Assembly: GCA_023430705.1 (NCBI GenBank)
Contig: JAEYZJ010000160.1
Location: forward strand, 1 to 25,150
Direction of reading: 5' to 3'
DNA from: Pseudomonadota bacterium
Lineage (GTDB): Bacteria > Pseudomonadota > Alphaproteobacteria > Rhizobiales > Devosiaceae
DNA: 25,150 bases
The position numbers and the translations under genes were made by a program. How positions within the stretch are numbered: position 1 is the stretch's first letter; each line of letters opens with the position of its first letter. Positions 1 to 8,507 of the stretch are shown here, piece after piece. The notes below the pieces were generated by a model. It had not been told where the DNA came from. It searched no databases and worked only from the letters and a program-made list of their open reading frames with translations.

Positions 1-1
1 G

Positions 2-589
2 CGCACCGGCGCCTTCCCGCTCGTCGACCTCGCCTATCTCGGCTTCGGCGACGGCATCGAGGCCGACTCCTACGGCGTGCGCAAGGTCGCGTCCTCGCTG
101 CCCGAGTCGCTGATCGCCTTCTCCGCGTCGAAGAACTTCGGCCTCTACCGCGAGCGCGCCGGCGTCGCCATCGCCATCGCCAGGGACAGCGAGACCGCCG
201 ACGTGGTCTCCTCGCAGATGCAGAACATCATCCGCGGCACCATCAGCCAGACCCCCGACCACGGCGCCGAGATCGTCCGCGTCATCCTCGAGGACGCGGA
301 TCTGCGTGCCGAGTGGGAAGCCGAGCTGACCGAGATGCGCGAGCGCATGAAGCGCCTGCGCGTCAAGCTCGCCGATGCCATCCGCCAGCGCTCCAACAGC
401 AAGGACTTCGACTTCATCGCCGAGCATTCCGGCATGTTCTCGCTGCTCGGCCTGCCCGAGGACGTGGTGACCAGGCTCAAGCTCGACGACGCCGTCTACA
501 TGATCAACGACAGCCGCATCAACGTCGCGGGCATCCCCGAGGACCGCGTCGGCGACCTGGCCGACAAGCTCCTCGCCGCGGTGCGCTGA
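2..589 (+). CDS. Aromatic/aspartate-type class I aminotransferase, C-terminal part (5' end outside window)
   Basis: The reading frame is open from the first bases, so only the last ~195 residues are present. They contain the class I PLP aminotransferase hallmark: PLVDLAYLGFGDGIEADS followed by FSASKNFGLYRERAG, in which the lysine of SASKNFGLYRER would form the Schiff base with pyridoxal phosphate. This extended motif is typical of the AspC/TyrB group, which transfers amino groups between aspartate or aromatic amino acids and 2-oxo acids in the cytoplasm. The tail (MFSLLGLPEDVVTRL, then YMINDSRINVAGI) matches the usual substrate-binding C-terminal end. TGA is at 587-589, followed by a terminator-like hairpin. 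Whether aspartate or aromatic substrates are preferred cannot be read from this fragment. Confidence 0.9.
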   Translation, partial: RTGAFPLVDLAYLGFGDGIEADSYGVRKVASSLPESLIAFSASKNFGLYRERAGVAIAIARDSETADVVSSQMQNIIRGTISQTPDHGAEIVRVILEDADLRAEWEAELTEMRERMKRLRVKLADAIRQRSNSKDFDFIAEHSGMFSLLGLPEDVVTRLKLDDAVYMINDSRINVAGIPEDRVGDLADKLLAAVR

Positions 590-604
590 TCACGGCATGG
601 TTCA

Positions 605-634
605 CCGGCGCGGCCTTGCCCCGCGCCGGATTTC
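605..634 (+). terminator. Probable intrinsic terminator after the aminotransferase
   Basis: A perfect 9-bp GC stem (CCGGCGCGG at 605-613 with CCGCGCCGG at 621-629) encloses a 7-nt loop and is followed by a short ATTT. It lies 16 nt after the stop codon and before the well-spaced RBS of the next gene. The T-run is weak, so termination strength is uncertain. Confidence 0.6.
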
Positions 635-681
635 GACTACCTATTGAGTAGACAAAAACACACCTCCGGAGGGGGACGAAA

Positions 682-1335
682 ATGAAGTTCTTCGTTGATA
701 CCGCCGAGATCAAGGACATCCGCGATCTCCATGCAACCGGCCTTCTGGACGGGGTGACGACGAACCCCTCGCTGATCGCCAAGTCGGGCCGCGACTTCAA
801 GGAAGTGATCCGGGAAATCTGCTCGATCGTGCCGGGCCCGGTCTCGGCCGAGGTCGCCTCCACCGACTACGAGACGATCCTGAAGGAAGGCCACGTGCTG
901 GCCAAGCTCGCCGACAACGTGGTGGTCAAGCTGCCGCTGACCATCGACGGCCTCAAGGCCTGCAAGGCGCTCACCAGCGAGGGCATCAAGACCAACGTCA
1001 CGCTCTGCTTCTCGCCCAACCAGGCGCTGCTCGCGGCCAAGGTCGGCGCGACCTACATCTCGCCCTTCATCGGCCGCCTCGACGACATCAACCTCGAGGG
1101 CATGCAACTGATCCGCGACATCCGCCAGATCTACGACAACTACGCCTTCTCGACCGAGATCCTCGCGGCCTCGATCCGCTCGGCCAACCATGTGACCGAG
1201 GCGGCGCTGGCCGGCGCCGACGTCGCCACCATCCCGCCGGCGGTGATCTACAAGCTCGCCGACCACCCGCTGACCCGTTCCGGCCTCGACGCCTTCGTCA
1301 AGGATTGGCAGGGCACCGGCCAGAGCATTCTCTGA
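682..1335 (+). CDS. tal: Transaldolase / fructose-6-phosphate aldolase family protein (TalC/FSA type)
   Basis: This 217-residue protein has the size of the short FSA/TalC transaldolase subfamily. These are cytoplasmic TIM barrels that either move a dihydroxyacetone unit between sugar phosphates (pentose phosphate pathway) or cleave fructose 6-phosphate. MKFFVDTAEI at the N-terminus, GVTTNPSLIAK (~24-34), the Schiff-base lysine in VVVKLPLT (Lys83), TNVTLCFSPNQAL and YISPFIGRLDD are all family signatures. The start is fixed by a strong GGAGGGGG at 668-675, 6 nt before ATG. Sequence alone does not separate transaldolase from fructose-6-phosphate aldolase activity; this form is common in alphaproteobacteria as the housekeeping transaldolase. 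Confidence 0.93.
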   Translation: MKFFVDTAEIKDIRDLHATGLLDGVTTNPSLIAKSGRDFKEVIREICSIVPGPVSAEVASTDYETILKEGHVLAKLADNVVVKLPLTIDGLKACKALTSEGIKTNVTLCFSPNQALLAAKVGATYISPFIGRLDDINLEGMQLIRDIRQIYDNYAFSTEILAASIRSANHVTEAALAGADVATIPPAVIYKLADHPLTRSGLDAFVKDWQGTGQSIL

Positions 1336-1340
1336 TCGGA

Positions 1341-1739
1341 TTGCGCGTGGGCCGCCGCCTCAGCATTGTCACGCTAGCCAGCAGCGACCTTCACCGGTCG
1401 CTGCGCTTCTATCGCGACGGCCTGGGCTTCTCCTCACACGGCATTGCCGCGCCCGAACATGGCGGCAGCCATGTTGCCTTCGAGATCGAAGGCGGGATGA
1501 CGTTGGTGCTGTTCGACCGCAGCGCGCTTGATGCGCTGGCCCCTGGTGGGGCTCCCGACGCCGGGGGCGCCATTCTCAGCCTGCAGGTTGATAGCAGCGC
1601 TGAAGTCGACGTGGTGCTGGCCGCAGTGGTTGCGTCGGGCGGTCGGATCGATCGGCGGGCCACCGAGGAGTCCTTCGGCTACCACGGTCATTTTCGCGAT
1701 CCGGATGGCCATCTCTGGGAAGCTGTCTGGTTTAGGTAG
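1341..1739 (+). CDS. VOC (glyoxalase/bleomycin-resistance) family protein
   Basis: This is a small vicinal-oxygen-chelate fold protein of about 132 residues. SIVTLASSDLHRSLRFYRDGLGF is the first beta-alpha-beta element, and GYHGHFRDPDGHLWEAVW at the end is the classic second-module motif with a metal-binding glutamate. Such proteins include glyoxalases, dioxygenases and resistance proteins; the substrate here is unknown. No ATG start is available. I use TTG at 1341; GTG at 1347 or TTG at 1305 (which would overlap tal) are alternatives, and none has a convincing SD. It ends 6 nt before mrp. The DNA is somewhat less uniformly GC3-rich than its neighbours. Confidence 0.8.
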   Translation: MRVGRRLSIVTLASSDLHRSLRFYRDGLGFSSHGIAAPEHGGSHVAFEIEGGMTLVLFDRSALDALAPGGAPDAGGAILSLQVDSSAEVDVVLAAVVASGGRIDRRATEESFGYHGHFRDPDGHLWEAVWFR

Positions 1740-1745
1740 GGATCA

Positions 1746-2821
<1,076 letters not shown>

Positions 2822-2825
<4 letters not shown>

Positions 2826-3247
2826 CCCGCAGCATCCGCATCGCCGCGCCCGCCGATATCGACGCCGTCATCGGCATCGCGCCGGCGGGCGACGAGCGGC
2901 GCGAGGCGATTGCCGAGTGGGTGCATGCCGGCCAGTGCCACGTCGCCTGGCAGCACGGCGCCGCCCTCGGCTACGCCGCCTTCACCCGCAGCTTTTTCCG
3001 CTCGCCCTTCATCGAGATGCTCGTCGTCTCGCCCCGGGCCCGCCGGCAGGGCATCGGCCGGTCCCTCGTCGAGCATTGCATTGCGCTGACCCCGCCCGGC
3101 GAAAAGCTCTGGACCTCGACCAACGAGTCCAACCTGCCCATGCGCACGATGCTGCCGCAACTGGGCTTCGTCCGGACCGGCATGTTCGAGCATCTGGATC
3201 CCGGCGATCCCGAGCTGATCTACCTGCGCTGGCCTTCCGGCGCCTGA
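2822..3247 (+). CDS. GNAT family N-acetyltransferase
   Basis: This 141-residue protein starts with GTG and overlaps the mrp stop by 4 nt, so it is probably translationally coupled. The GNAT core is clear: IEMLVVSPRARRQGIGRSLVEHC holds the V/LxVxPxxRxxGIG acetyl-CoA pyrophosphate-binding signature (~60-80), followed by WTSTNESNLPMRTMLPQLGFVRTG, typical of motif B. Members acetylate amino groups on small molecules or protein N-termini using acetyl-CoA. The acceptor cannot be predicted. A link to Mrp function is suggested only by the overlap. It converges on the TSUP gene with a 12-nt gap. Confidence 0.85.
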
Positions 3248-3259
3248 GCCCGCCCGCTC

Positions 3260-4012
3260 CTAGCGGAACACCAGCAGCCGCAGCGCGAGCAGCATCGAGA
3301 CCACCACCACCAGCGGCTTGATCAGCCGCGCCCCGAAGCGGATGCCGGTGAGGGCGCCCGCATAGCCGCCCACGACCTGCCCGACGATCATCGCCAGCGC
3401 TGCCGGCCAGACCACGTCGCCCGACGGGATGAACAGCGCCAGCGCTCCCAGGTTCGAGGTGAGGTTGAGCACCTTGGTATGGCCCGCCGCCCGCGTCACC
3501 CCCAGCCCGAACAGGGTGACGAAGCCGAGCGTCAGGAAGGAGCCCGTGCCCGGCCCGAGAATGCCGTCGTAGTAGCCGATCACGAACCCCATCACCGGCG
3601 CGAAGCTCGCGAACGGCAGGCGCGCGTGGCTGTCCTCGTCGGTGAGCCGGGGCGTGAGGGCGAAGTAGATGGCGATGCCGATCAGCGCCACGGGCACCGC
3701 CAGCGACAGCAGCGCCGTGTCCACCGCCTTCACCGACATCGCGCCGAGGAAGGCGCCGCCGAAGGTGAGCGGAACCGCGACGGCCAATGCCCTGAGCGAG
3801 ACGAACCCCTTGCGCCAGTACGTGCCGGCGGCGATCGCCGTGCCGACGATGGACTGCAGCTTGTTGGTGCCGAAGGCCGCGACCGGAGGGATGCCGACCG
3901 CCAGGAGCGCCGGCAGCGCGATCAGCCCGCCGCCACCCGCGATCGCATCCACGAACCCCGCCAGCAACCCGACGAAGCCCAGGGCGACGAGGATGGTGAT
4001 GTCGAGCGTCAA
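3260..4012 (-). CDS. TSUP (TauE/SafE) family membrane transporter
   Basis: This 250-residue, very hydrophobic protein has ~8 predicted membrane segments. The family signature GFVDAIAGGGGLIALPALLAVGIPP lies at the N-terminus, and a second GYYDGILGPGTGSFL repeat sits mid-protein. TSUP proteins move sulfite, sulfoacetate, taurine-related or other organic anions; the substrate here is unknown. Translation apparently starts at TTG (4012-4010), which overlaps the TGA of hisG (TTGA). There is no in-frame ATG near the N-terminus, so it looks translationally coupled as the last gene of the hisS-hisZ-hisG transcript. No terminator could be identified in the 12-nt convergent gap. Confidence 0.88.
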   Translation of the reverse strand: MTLDITILVALGFVGLLAGFVDAIAGGGGLIALPALLAVGIPPVAAFGTNKLQSIVGTAIAAGTYWRKGFVSLRALAVAVPLTFGGAFLGAMSVKAVDTALLSLAVPVALIGIAIYFALTPRLTDEDSHARLPFASFAPVMGFVIGYYDGILGPGTGSFLTLGFVTLFGLGVTRAAGHTKVLNLTSNLGALALFIPSGDVVWPAALAMIVGQVVGGYAGALTGIRFGARLIKPLVVVVSMLLALRLLVFR

Positions 4013-4743
4013 AGCAGGGTCGATATTCCCGGCGGCACCCCGCCCATGATCGAGAGCAGCGCCTCGAGCTGAGCCTTGCGCAGCGGCGTCCAGTCAGCGG
4101 TGCGCGAGACGATCAGGTTCGCCTCCGACTGCATGATCAGCCCGTCCTCGAGCACCCGCAGCTGGTTGGCCGCCAGCGTCGAGCCCGACGAGGTGATGTC
4201 GACGATGAGGTCGGCCGACCCCGCCGCCGGGGCGGCCTCGGTGGCGCCCGCGCTTTCGACGATGCGGTACTCGGCGATGCCGTACTTGGCGAAATGCCGG
4301 CGCGTCAGGTTGACGTACTTGGTTGCGACGCGCAGCCAGCGCCCGTGCCGGGCCCGGAAGTCCGAGGCCACGTCGGCAAGGTCGCTCATCTGCTGCACGT
4401 CGATCCAGCTGTCCGGCACCGCCACCACCACGTTGGCCTCGCCGAACCCGAGCCCGCGCACGAACAGCACGTTCTCCTCGCCGTTCTCGCTCGCCTCGTG
4501 GATCAGGTCCGAGCCGGTGACCCCGATATCGACGCCGCCCAGGATCAGCTCGCGCGCGATCTCGGCCGCCGGATAGAAGCGCACCGTCACCTGCGGCTGG
4601 TTCTTGATCGAGCCGATATAGCTGCGCGCCCCGCCCGGCCGCGAGATGGTGAGCCGCGAGGTCGAGAAGGCCTTGCGCGTCAGTTCCTCGAGCCGGCCCT
4701 TGGAGGGCACGGCCAGCGTCAGTCCACCGGGAAGCCCGTTCAT
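4009..4743 (-). CDS. hisG: ATP phosphoribosyltransferase, short form (HisG)
   Basis: This catalyses the first step of histidine synthesis, condensing ATP and PRPP to phosphoribosyl-ATP. Seen in the sequence: LTLAVPSKGRLEELTRKAF at the N-terminus, GGVDIGVTGSDLI, and the PRPP-binding loop region ADLIVDITSSGSTLAANQL. At 244 residues it lacks the C-terminal regulatory ACT-like domain of long HisG, so it belongs to the short class that needs HisZ as regulatory subunit. That partner is encoded immediately upstream, overlapping by ATGA (4740-4743). Together they form the hetero-octameric enzyme in organisms with this class. Confidence 0.95.
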   Translation of the reverse strand: MNGLPGGLTLAVPSKGRLEELTRKAFSTSRLTISRPGGARSYIGSIKNQPQVTVRFYPAAEIARELILGGVDIGVTGSDLIHEASENGEENVLFVRGLGFGEANVVVAVPDSWIDVQQMSDLADVASDFRARHGRWLRVATKYVNLTRRHFAKYGIAEYRIVESAGATEAAPAAGSADLIVDITSSGSTLAANQLRVLEDGLIMQSEANLIVSRTADWTPLRKAQLEALLSIMGGVPPGISTLL

Positions 4744-5825
4744 TGCGTCGCCTCACGTTCGAGCCGGTCGACCCAGAGCGCGCAGCCCGAGGCCTTCACC
4801 GGTTCGGGCGCACCGAGGCGCTCCAGCATGCGGTCGTACTCGCCGCCCGAGGCCAGCACTTCGCCATCCGAACCGGTCATCTCGAACACGATGCCGGTGT
4901 AGTAGTCGAGGCGCGGCGAGAAGCTGGCATCGAAGATCACGTCGGCGCCCGGCGACAGCGCCTGCAGCGCCGCGGCGTGGTTACGCACCTGGTAGAGCGG
5001 CTCGTCGAAGTCGAACCCCGCATGCAGACACATGTCGGAGATGCGGTCGAACGCCGTCGTCGCGCTTTCGGCCACCGACAGGTACTCCTGCAGCAGCGCC
5101 ACCGTCGCCGGGTCGATCGGCGCGGCGTCGAGCGCCTGCTTTTCGATATAGCGGTCGGCGATCTCTTCGGGCGTCCGGCTGCCGATCAGGCTGAGCCCGC
5201 CCGAGAGCATCGCGTCGGTGACGATCTCGATCACCGTGTCGCGGCTGTCGGGCACCGGGCCGTCGACGCGCGCCTCGGCATTGCCGAGCCGTTCCATCAG
5301 CCGGGCCAGTGCTTCCGGATGCCCGAACCTGTGCCGGATGCGGCTGCGCCAGGCGAGCGGAATGTCGGCCGCCTCGAGGAAGGCCTCGAACAGCCCCACG
5401 CCGCCGAGCCGCACGTTGGGGGAGGTGATGTCGTAGATGGCGAGCGCCCAGCGCGCGAAGGTCAGCACCTGGTCGAGCGCGTTGTCCGCGTCGGGCTGGC
5501 CGAGCAATTCGAGCCCCGCCTGCTCGAACTCCACCGGGGTCGAGCTCTCCTGCCGGAAGATCGGGCCGAGGTAGGTGAAGGCCGACGGCACGCCGATCAG
5601 CCCGTCCTCGATATACTGCTGCGCGATCGGCAGCGTGAAGTCGGGCCGCAGGCAGTACTCGACGCCGTTGTTGGTCGTCGTCAGCAGCAGGCTCCGGCCG
5701 AACTCCTCGCCGGCCAGGTCGAAATAGGGCCCCGCCGGCAGCAGCAGGGGCACCGACGCCCGGGTCACCGTGCGCGACTCGACGAGGCGCACCAGCGCGG
5801 CGTATCGCTCGGACGCTGTTTTCAC
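4740..5825 (-). CDS. hisZ: ATP phosphoribosyltransferase regulatory subunit (HisZ)
   Basis: HisZ is a catalytically dead relative of histidyl-tRNA synthetase that activates short HisG and carries histidine feedback control. This 361-residue protein resembles the HisS catalytic core (PAGPYFDLAGEEFGRSLL, CLRPDFTLPIAQQYI, FTYLGPIFRQES, LDYYTGIVFEMTG, LASGGEYDRML) but lacks a recognisable anticodon-binding domain. The start is GTG at 5825-5823, overlapping the hisS TGA by 4 nt (GTGA), which gives the N-terminus VKTASERYAAL. A longer upstream reading frame exists but would lie inside hisS. Its position between hisS and hisG is a common rhizobial order. Confidence 0.93.
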   Translation of the reverse strand: MKTASERYAALVRLVESRTVTRASVPLLLPAGPYFDLAGEEFGRSLLLTTTNNGVEYCLRPDFTLPIAQQYIEDGLIGVPSAFTYLGPIFRQESSTPVEFEQAGLELLGQPDADNALDQVLTFARWALAIYDITSPNVRLGGVGLFEAFLEAADIPLAWRSRIRHRFGHPEALARLMERLGNAEARVDGPVPDSRDTVIEIVTDAMLSGGLSLIGSRTPEEIADRYIEKQALDAAPIDPATVALLQEYLSVAESATTAFDRISDMCLHAGFDFDEPLYQVRNHAAALQALSPGADVIFDASFSPRLDYYTGIVFEMTGSDGEVLASGGEYDRMLERLGAPEPVKASGCALWVDRLEREATQ

Positions 5826-7267
5826 TTGGCGTCCCTGAGATATGCGGCGACTGCCGGCAGCTCGCTGATCGCCTTGACGATCGCGTCGAGTTCGCCTGCG
5901 CATTCGAACTGGCCCGGGCGCGTGGCCTTGTACTCGGCGTTGTCCTTGATCGCCGCCGCGGCTTCCTTGCCCGCGATCAGGTCCTTGATCTGGACGATCC
6001 CCTGTTCGCGCTCCTGGCTGCCCTCGATGACCACGGCGGGCGAGTTGCGCTTGTCGGCATAGGCGACCTGCTTGCCGAAGTTCTTGGTCGAGCCCATGAA
6101 CATCTCGGCCCGGATCCCGGCCTTGCGGAGCGCCGAGGTGATCGCCTGGTAGCGGGCGGTCTGTTCCCTGTCCATGACGAGGACAACGACCGGCCCCACC
6201 GGCTCCGTCGCGCCCAGGTTGCCGGTCAGCTTCAGCGCATTGGCGAGCCGCGAGACGCCGATCGAGAACCCGGTCGCCGGCACCGGCTCGGAGCGGAACC
6301 GGCTCACCAGCCCGTCATAGCGGCCACCGCCGCCCACCGAGCCGAACACCACGTCCTGCCCCTTCTCGTTCTGCACCTTGAAGGTGAGTTCGATCTCGAA
6401 CACGGGGCCCGTGTAATACTCGAGGCCGCGGACGACGGAGGGGTCGATCTTGATGCGGTCGGGACCGTAGCCGGCGGCGTTGAACAGCGCCTGCATGGCC
6501 TTGAGCTCGGCAACGCCCTCGTTGGCCTCCGGCTCTTCGCCGCGCACATAGTCGAGCACCACTGCGCGCTGCGCGTCCGTGAGCCCGGCGCCTTTGGTGA
6601 AGTCGCCGCTCTCATCCTTGCGGCCCGCGCCGAGAAGCAGCGACACGCCCTCGGTGCCGAACTTGTCGAGCTTGTCGATGGCCCGCAGCACTGTGAGCTT
6701 CTGTTCTTCAGAGGCCACCCCGGCTGACGCCAGCACCCCGTCCAGCACCTTGCGGTTGTTCACCCGCACCACGTATTTCCCGGCCAAGCCGAGCGCGTCC
6801 ATGGTGTCGGCCATCATCATGCACATTTCGGCGTCCGCTTCCGGACCCGCGGCGCCGACCGTGTCGGCATCGAACTGCATGAATTGTCTGAACCGGCCCG
6901 GTCCCGGCTTCTCGTTGCGGAACACGTAGCCCGCCCGGTAGCTGCGATAGGGCTTGGCGAGGTCGTTGAAGTTTTCGGCGAAGTGCCGGGCCAGCGGCAC
7001 CGTCAGGTCGTAGCGCAGGCTCATCCACTGCTCGTCGTCGTCCTGCAGCGAAAACACGCCGGCATTGGGCCGGTCGGTGTCGGGCAGGAACTTGCCGAGC
7101 GTTTCGGTGTACTCGAGCAGTGGCGTTTCGACCGGGTCGAAGCCATAGCGCTCGTAGACCTTGCGGATCGTTTCGATCATCGCGTTCACCGCCGATATCT
7201 CGGCGGGCAAGCGGTCCTCGAAGCCGCGCGGCAGTCGCGGCGCGATGAGCTTCTTCTTTTCGGTCAT
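5822..7267 (-). CDS. hisS: Histidyl-tRNA synthetase (HisS)
   Basis: This class II aminoacyl-tRNA synthetase charges tRNA-His with histidine in the cytoplasm. The 481-residue protein shows APRLPRGFEDRLP at the N-terminus, RYDLTVPLARH, motif 2 YRAGYVFRNEKPGPGRFRQFMQFDADTVG, the histidine-specific GLEYYTGPVFEIEL, and motif 3 VGGGGRYDGLVSRF with GFSIGVSRL. A C-terminal anticodon-binding domain begins around VVVLVMDREQ. It is longer than E. coli HisS (~424), as expected for the alphaproteobacterial type. It is the first gene of the hisS-hisZ-hisG-TSUP operon. ATG is at 7267-7265. Confidence 0.95.
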   Translation of the reverse strand: MTEKKKLIAPRLPRGFEDRLPAEISAVNAMIETIRKVYERYGFDPVETPLLEYTETLGKFLPDTDRPNAGVFSLQDDDEQWMSLRYDLTVPLARHFAENFNDLAKPYRSYRAGYVFRNEKPGPGRFRQFMQFDADTVGAAGPEADAEMCMMMADTMDALGLAGKYVVRVNNRKVLDGVLASAGVASEEQKLTVLRAIDKLDKFGTEGVSLLLGAGRKDESGDFTKGAGLTDAQRAVVLDYVRGEEPEANEGVAELKAMQALFNAAGYGPDRIKIDPSVVRGLEYYTGPVFEIELTFKVQNEKGQDVVFGSVGGGGRYDGLVSRFRSEPVPATGFSIGVSRLANALKLTGNLGATEPVGPVVVLVMDREQTARYQAITSALRKAGIRAEMFMGSTKNFGKQVAYADKRNSPAVVIEGSQEREQGIVQIKDLIAGKEAAAAIKDNAEYKATRPGQFECAGELDAIVKAISELPAVAAYLRDAK

Positions 7268-7304
7268 GGTCGTATGTGGGGTGAGCCCGGAATCTGAGGC
7301 TGGT

Positions 7305-7333
7305 TCCTAACGGAAACCCCCCGGTGACTCAAG
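7305..7333 (-). promoter_or_regulatory. Possible sigma-70-type promoter for hisS
   Basis: Read on the minus strand there is CTTGAG (7333-7328), a 17-nt spacer, then TTAGGA (7310-7305), about 38 nt before the hisS ATG. The -35 fits the alphaproteobacterial CTTGAC-like consensus and the spacing is ideal, but the -10 match is only partial. Confidence 0.3.
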
Positions 7334-7466
7334 GAAGCTGGGTGTGTCGATGCGGCAACACTAGCCGAAAGGGTGCGGCAGCCTGTCGCATTTGGGGTTG
7401 GCGCCGAACGGATTCGGGCGTATCAGCCCACCCGTCCAACGCCAGCGAGAAAAAGGAGGCGTGCAT

Positions 7467-7529
7467 ATGAACATGTTCATCCACGTTTCCGGTCCTGGCC
7501 TTCGCCCAGCTGGACTGAAGCGCGCCTAG
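7467..7529 (+). CDS. Short ORF (20 aa) with strong RBS, possible leader peptide
   Basis: The 20-residue peptide MNMFIHVSGPGLRPAGLKRA is preceded by AAAAAGGAGG (ending at 7459), the strongest SD in the surroundings, 7 nt before ATG. It is followed 8 nt later by a GC-rich hairpin (7538-7554). It opens the small-gene array and could be a leader peptide or a genuine microprotein. I do not recognise it. The rest of 7268-7688 shows no further gene; an overlapping 103-residue open frame (7373-7684) has the composition of non-coding DNA. Confidence 0.4.
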   Translation: MNMFIHVSGPGLRPAGLKRA

Positions 7530-7537
7530 CCGCTTCC

Positions 7538-7554
7538 GGGCCCTCCCAGGGCCC
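7538..7554 (+). other. GC hairpin after the 20-aa ORF (attenuator or terminator-like)
   Basis: GGGCCC (7538-7543) and GGGCCC (7549-7554) form a perfect 6-bp stem around the loop TCCCA, just after the short ORF stop. There is no T-run, so it is not a standard terminator. Placement fits attenuation or RNA protection between the leader ORF and 7689. Confidence 0.35.
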
Positions 7555-7688
7555 TGTTTCCAGCCTCCAACGAGCCAGCCTGCCGCCTGTCACCGGCTTC
7601 GCGCCGGGCGTTTCGCGTCCCGTCTCCGCGTTGCCTCCAACCGTCGCCACATCAGAGGACCGGCCGCTCTCGCGTCCGGATTGACACC

Positions 7689-7934
7689 ATGTCTCTGGAC
7701 TCTTCCGCCGGCGTCCCGCCGCGCCTGCACCGCGCTTTAGCGCCCGCTCACCACGGCATCGCCGGCGCCCTGATCTCAGCTGTCGTCACGACACTGGCCA
7801 ATGCCCAGCTGGCGCGGACGGCGCGGCGTTTCAAGTCGCGCGGCTCGCCGCCACCCGTGCCGTCCCATCTGAGGCGCGACCTCGGGCTGCTGCCCGAAGT
7901 GCTCGAGCCCAGGAACCACTGGGACTATCGCTGA
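7689..7934 (+). CDS. Small arginine-rich protein with DUF1127-like C-terminus
   Basis: This is an 81-residue basic protein. Residues ~1-45 (with ALISAVVTTLANAQLARTARRF) form an Ala-rich helix, and the end PVPSHLRRDLGLLPEVLEPRNHWDYR resembles the LLRDIGL segment of DUF1127 (YjiS-like) proteins. Those are short RNA-associated or stress-induced proteins abundant in alphaproteobacteria. The family assignment rests only on that short motif. A second ORF (7994-8209) repeats the HLRRD(I/L)GL motif, which supports both being real. The SD before ATG is weak. A G-U-containing hairpin, GCCGTGG at 7942-7948 with CCGCGGC at 7960-7966, follows the stop. Confidence 0.5.
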   Translation: MSLDSSAGVPPRLHRALAPAHHGIAGALISAVVTTLANAQLARTARRFKSRGSPPPVPSHLRRDLGLLPEVLEPRNHWDYR

Positions 7935-7993
7935 GGACGGCGCCGTGGGGCCCGGGGCTCCGCGGCCTGTTCCCAACCAATAGCGAGGGACAG

Positions 7994-8209
7994 ATGATCA
8001 CCCTTCTGCGCGACCACCAGGATGGTCGCGTCGAGCCTGTGCTCGACATCGAGGACGACCGAGGGCAGGGCCTGCTCCGCCGCGTTCGCCTCTTCCTGCT
8101 CAGGCGTCACGCCGACGCGCTGCTGCGGCGAACGCTGCGGCCCGTGCCCATCGGCCGGGTCGAGGACCTGCCGCCCCACCTGCGGCGGGACATCGGCCTG
8201 CCATTCTGA
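7994..8209 (+). CDS. Small protein with DUF1127-like C-terminal motif (second copy)
   Basis: This 71-residue protein starts at ATG 7994 behind GAGGGAC. It is acidic at first (VEPVLDIEDD) and then Arg/Leu rich (LLRRVRLFLLRRHADALLRRTL). It ends in LPPHLRRDIGLPF, sharing the HLRRDxGL motif with the product of 7689-7934, so the two are probably diverged duplicates. A stable hairpin follows at 8217-8239. The function is unknown; DUF1127 relatives such as the Rhodobacter protein CcaF1 bind RNA, but that parallel is only suggestive. Confidence 0.5.
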   Translation: MITLLRDHQDGRVEPVLDIEDDRGQGLLRRVRLFLLRRHADALLRRTLRPVPIGRVEDLPPHLRRDIGLPF

Positions 8210-8216
8210 CCGGCGC

Positions 8217-8239
8217 CCCGGGGGACCGCTTCCCCCGGG
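8217..8239 (+). terminator. Strong GC hairpin after the second DUF1127-like gene
   Basis: CCCGGGGG (8217-8224) pairs perfectly with CCCCCGGG (8232-8239) across a 7-nt loop, 8 nt past the stop codon. No T-run follows, so it may be a stabiliser or a Rho-independent signal of the GC-rich kind. Confidence 0.45.
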
Positions 8240-8299
8240 CCCGCCACCCGCAACATCCATTTTCGAGGAGCCGGCGCATCGTCGCGACCGGAAACAGCC

Positions 8300-8455
8300 A
8301 TGCTGACATCACGCTTCCCCGTCTTCCGCCGCCGCCGGCCCGTCCGTCCGCCCGTGGCCCCGATGCCGCAACCCCAGACCGAGCGGCTTCCACCGCATCC
8401 CGGCGACCCGCAGCTTCCGACCCTCGCCCTGTGGGTCATCCTGCTGGGCCGATAA
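8300..8455 (+). CDS. Small hypothetical ORF (51 aa)
   Basis: ATG at 8300 to TAA at 8453-8455 gives a 51-residue Arg/Pro-rich peptide (MLTSRFPVFRRRRP at the start, ALWVILLGR at the end). A GAGGAG lies 30 nt upstream, too far to act as the RBS. The internal LPPH echoes LPPHLRRDIGLP of the preceding gene, so this may be a degenerate third copy or simply non-coding sequence. I do not recognise it. Confidence 0.3.
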   Translation: MLTSRFPVFRRRRPVRPPVAPMPQPQTERLPPHPGDPQLPTLALWVILLGR

Positions 8456-8474
8456 AGGCAGCCGGCCGGCCGTT

Positions 8475-8499
8475 CCCTCTCCGCCCGGCGCGGAGAGGG
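8475..8499. terminator. Probable bidirectional terminator between small-gene array and tag
   Basis: A perfect 10-bp stem, CCCTCTCCGC (8475-8484) with GCGGAGAGGG (8490-8499), encloses loop CCGGC. It lies between the 3' ends of the convergent small-gene array and tag, 8 nt past the tag stop, where a shared terminator is expected. Confidence 0.6.
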
Positions 8500-8507
8500 G
8501 CGCCGGC

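Noticed and set aside
7373..7684. 103-codon open frame covering the region upstream of the DUF1127-like genes
   Set aside because: It has Pro/Ser/Arg-rich composition, no SD and no motif; it overlaps the better-supported 20-aa ORF in another frame.
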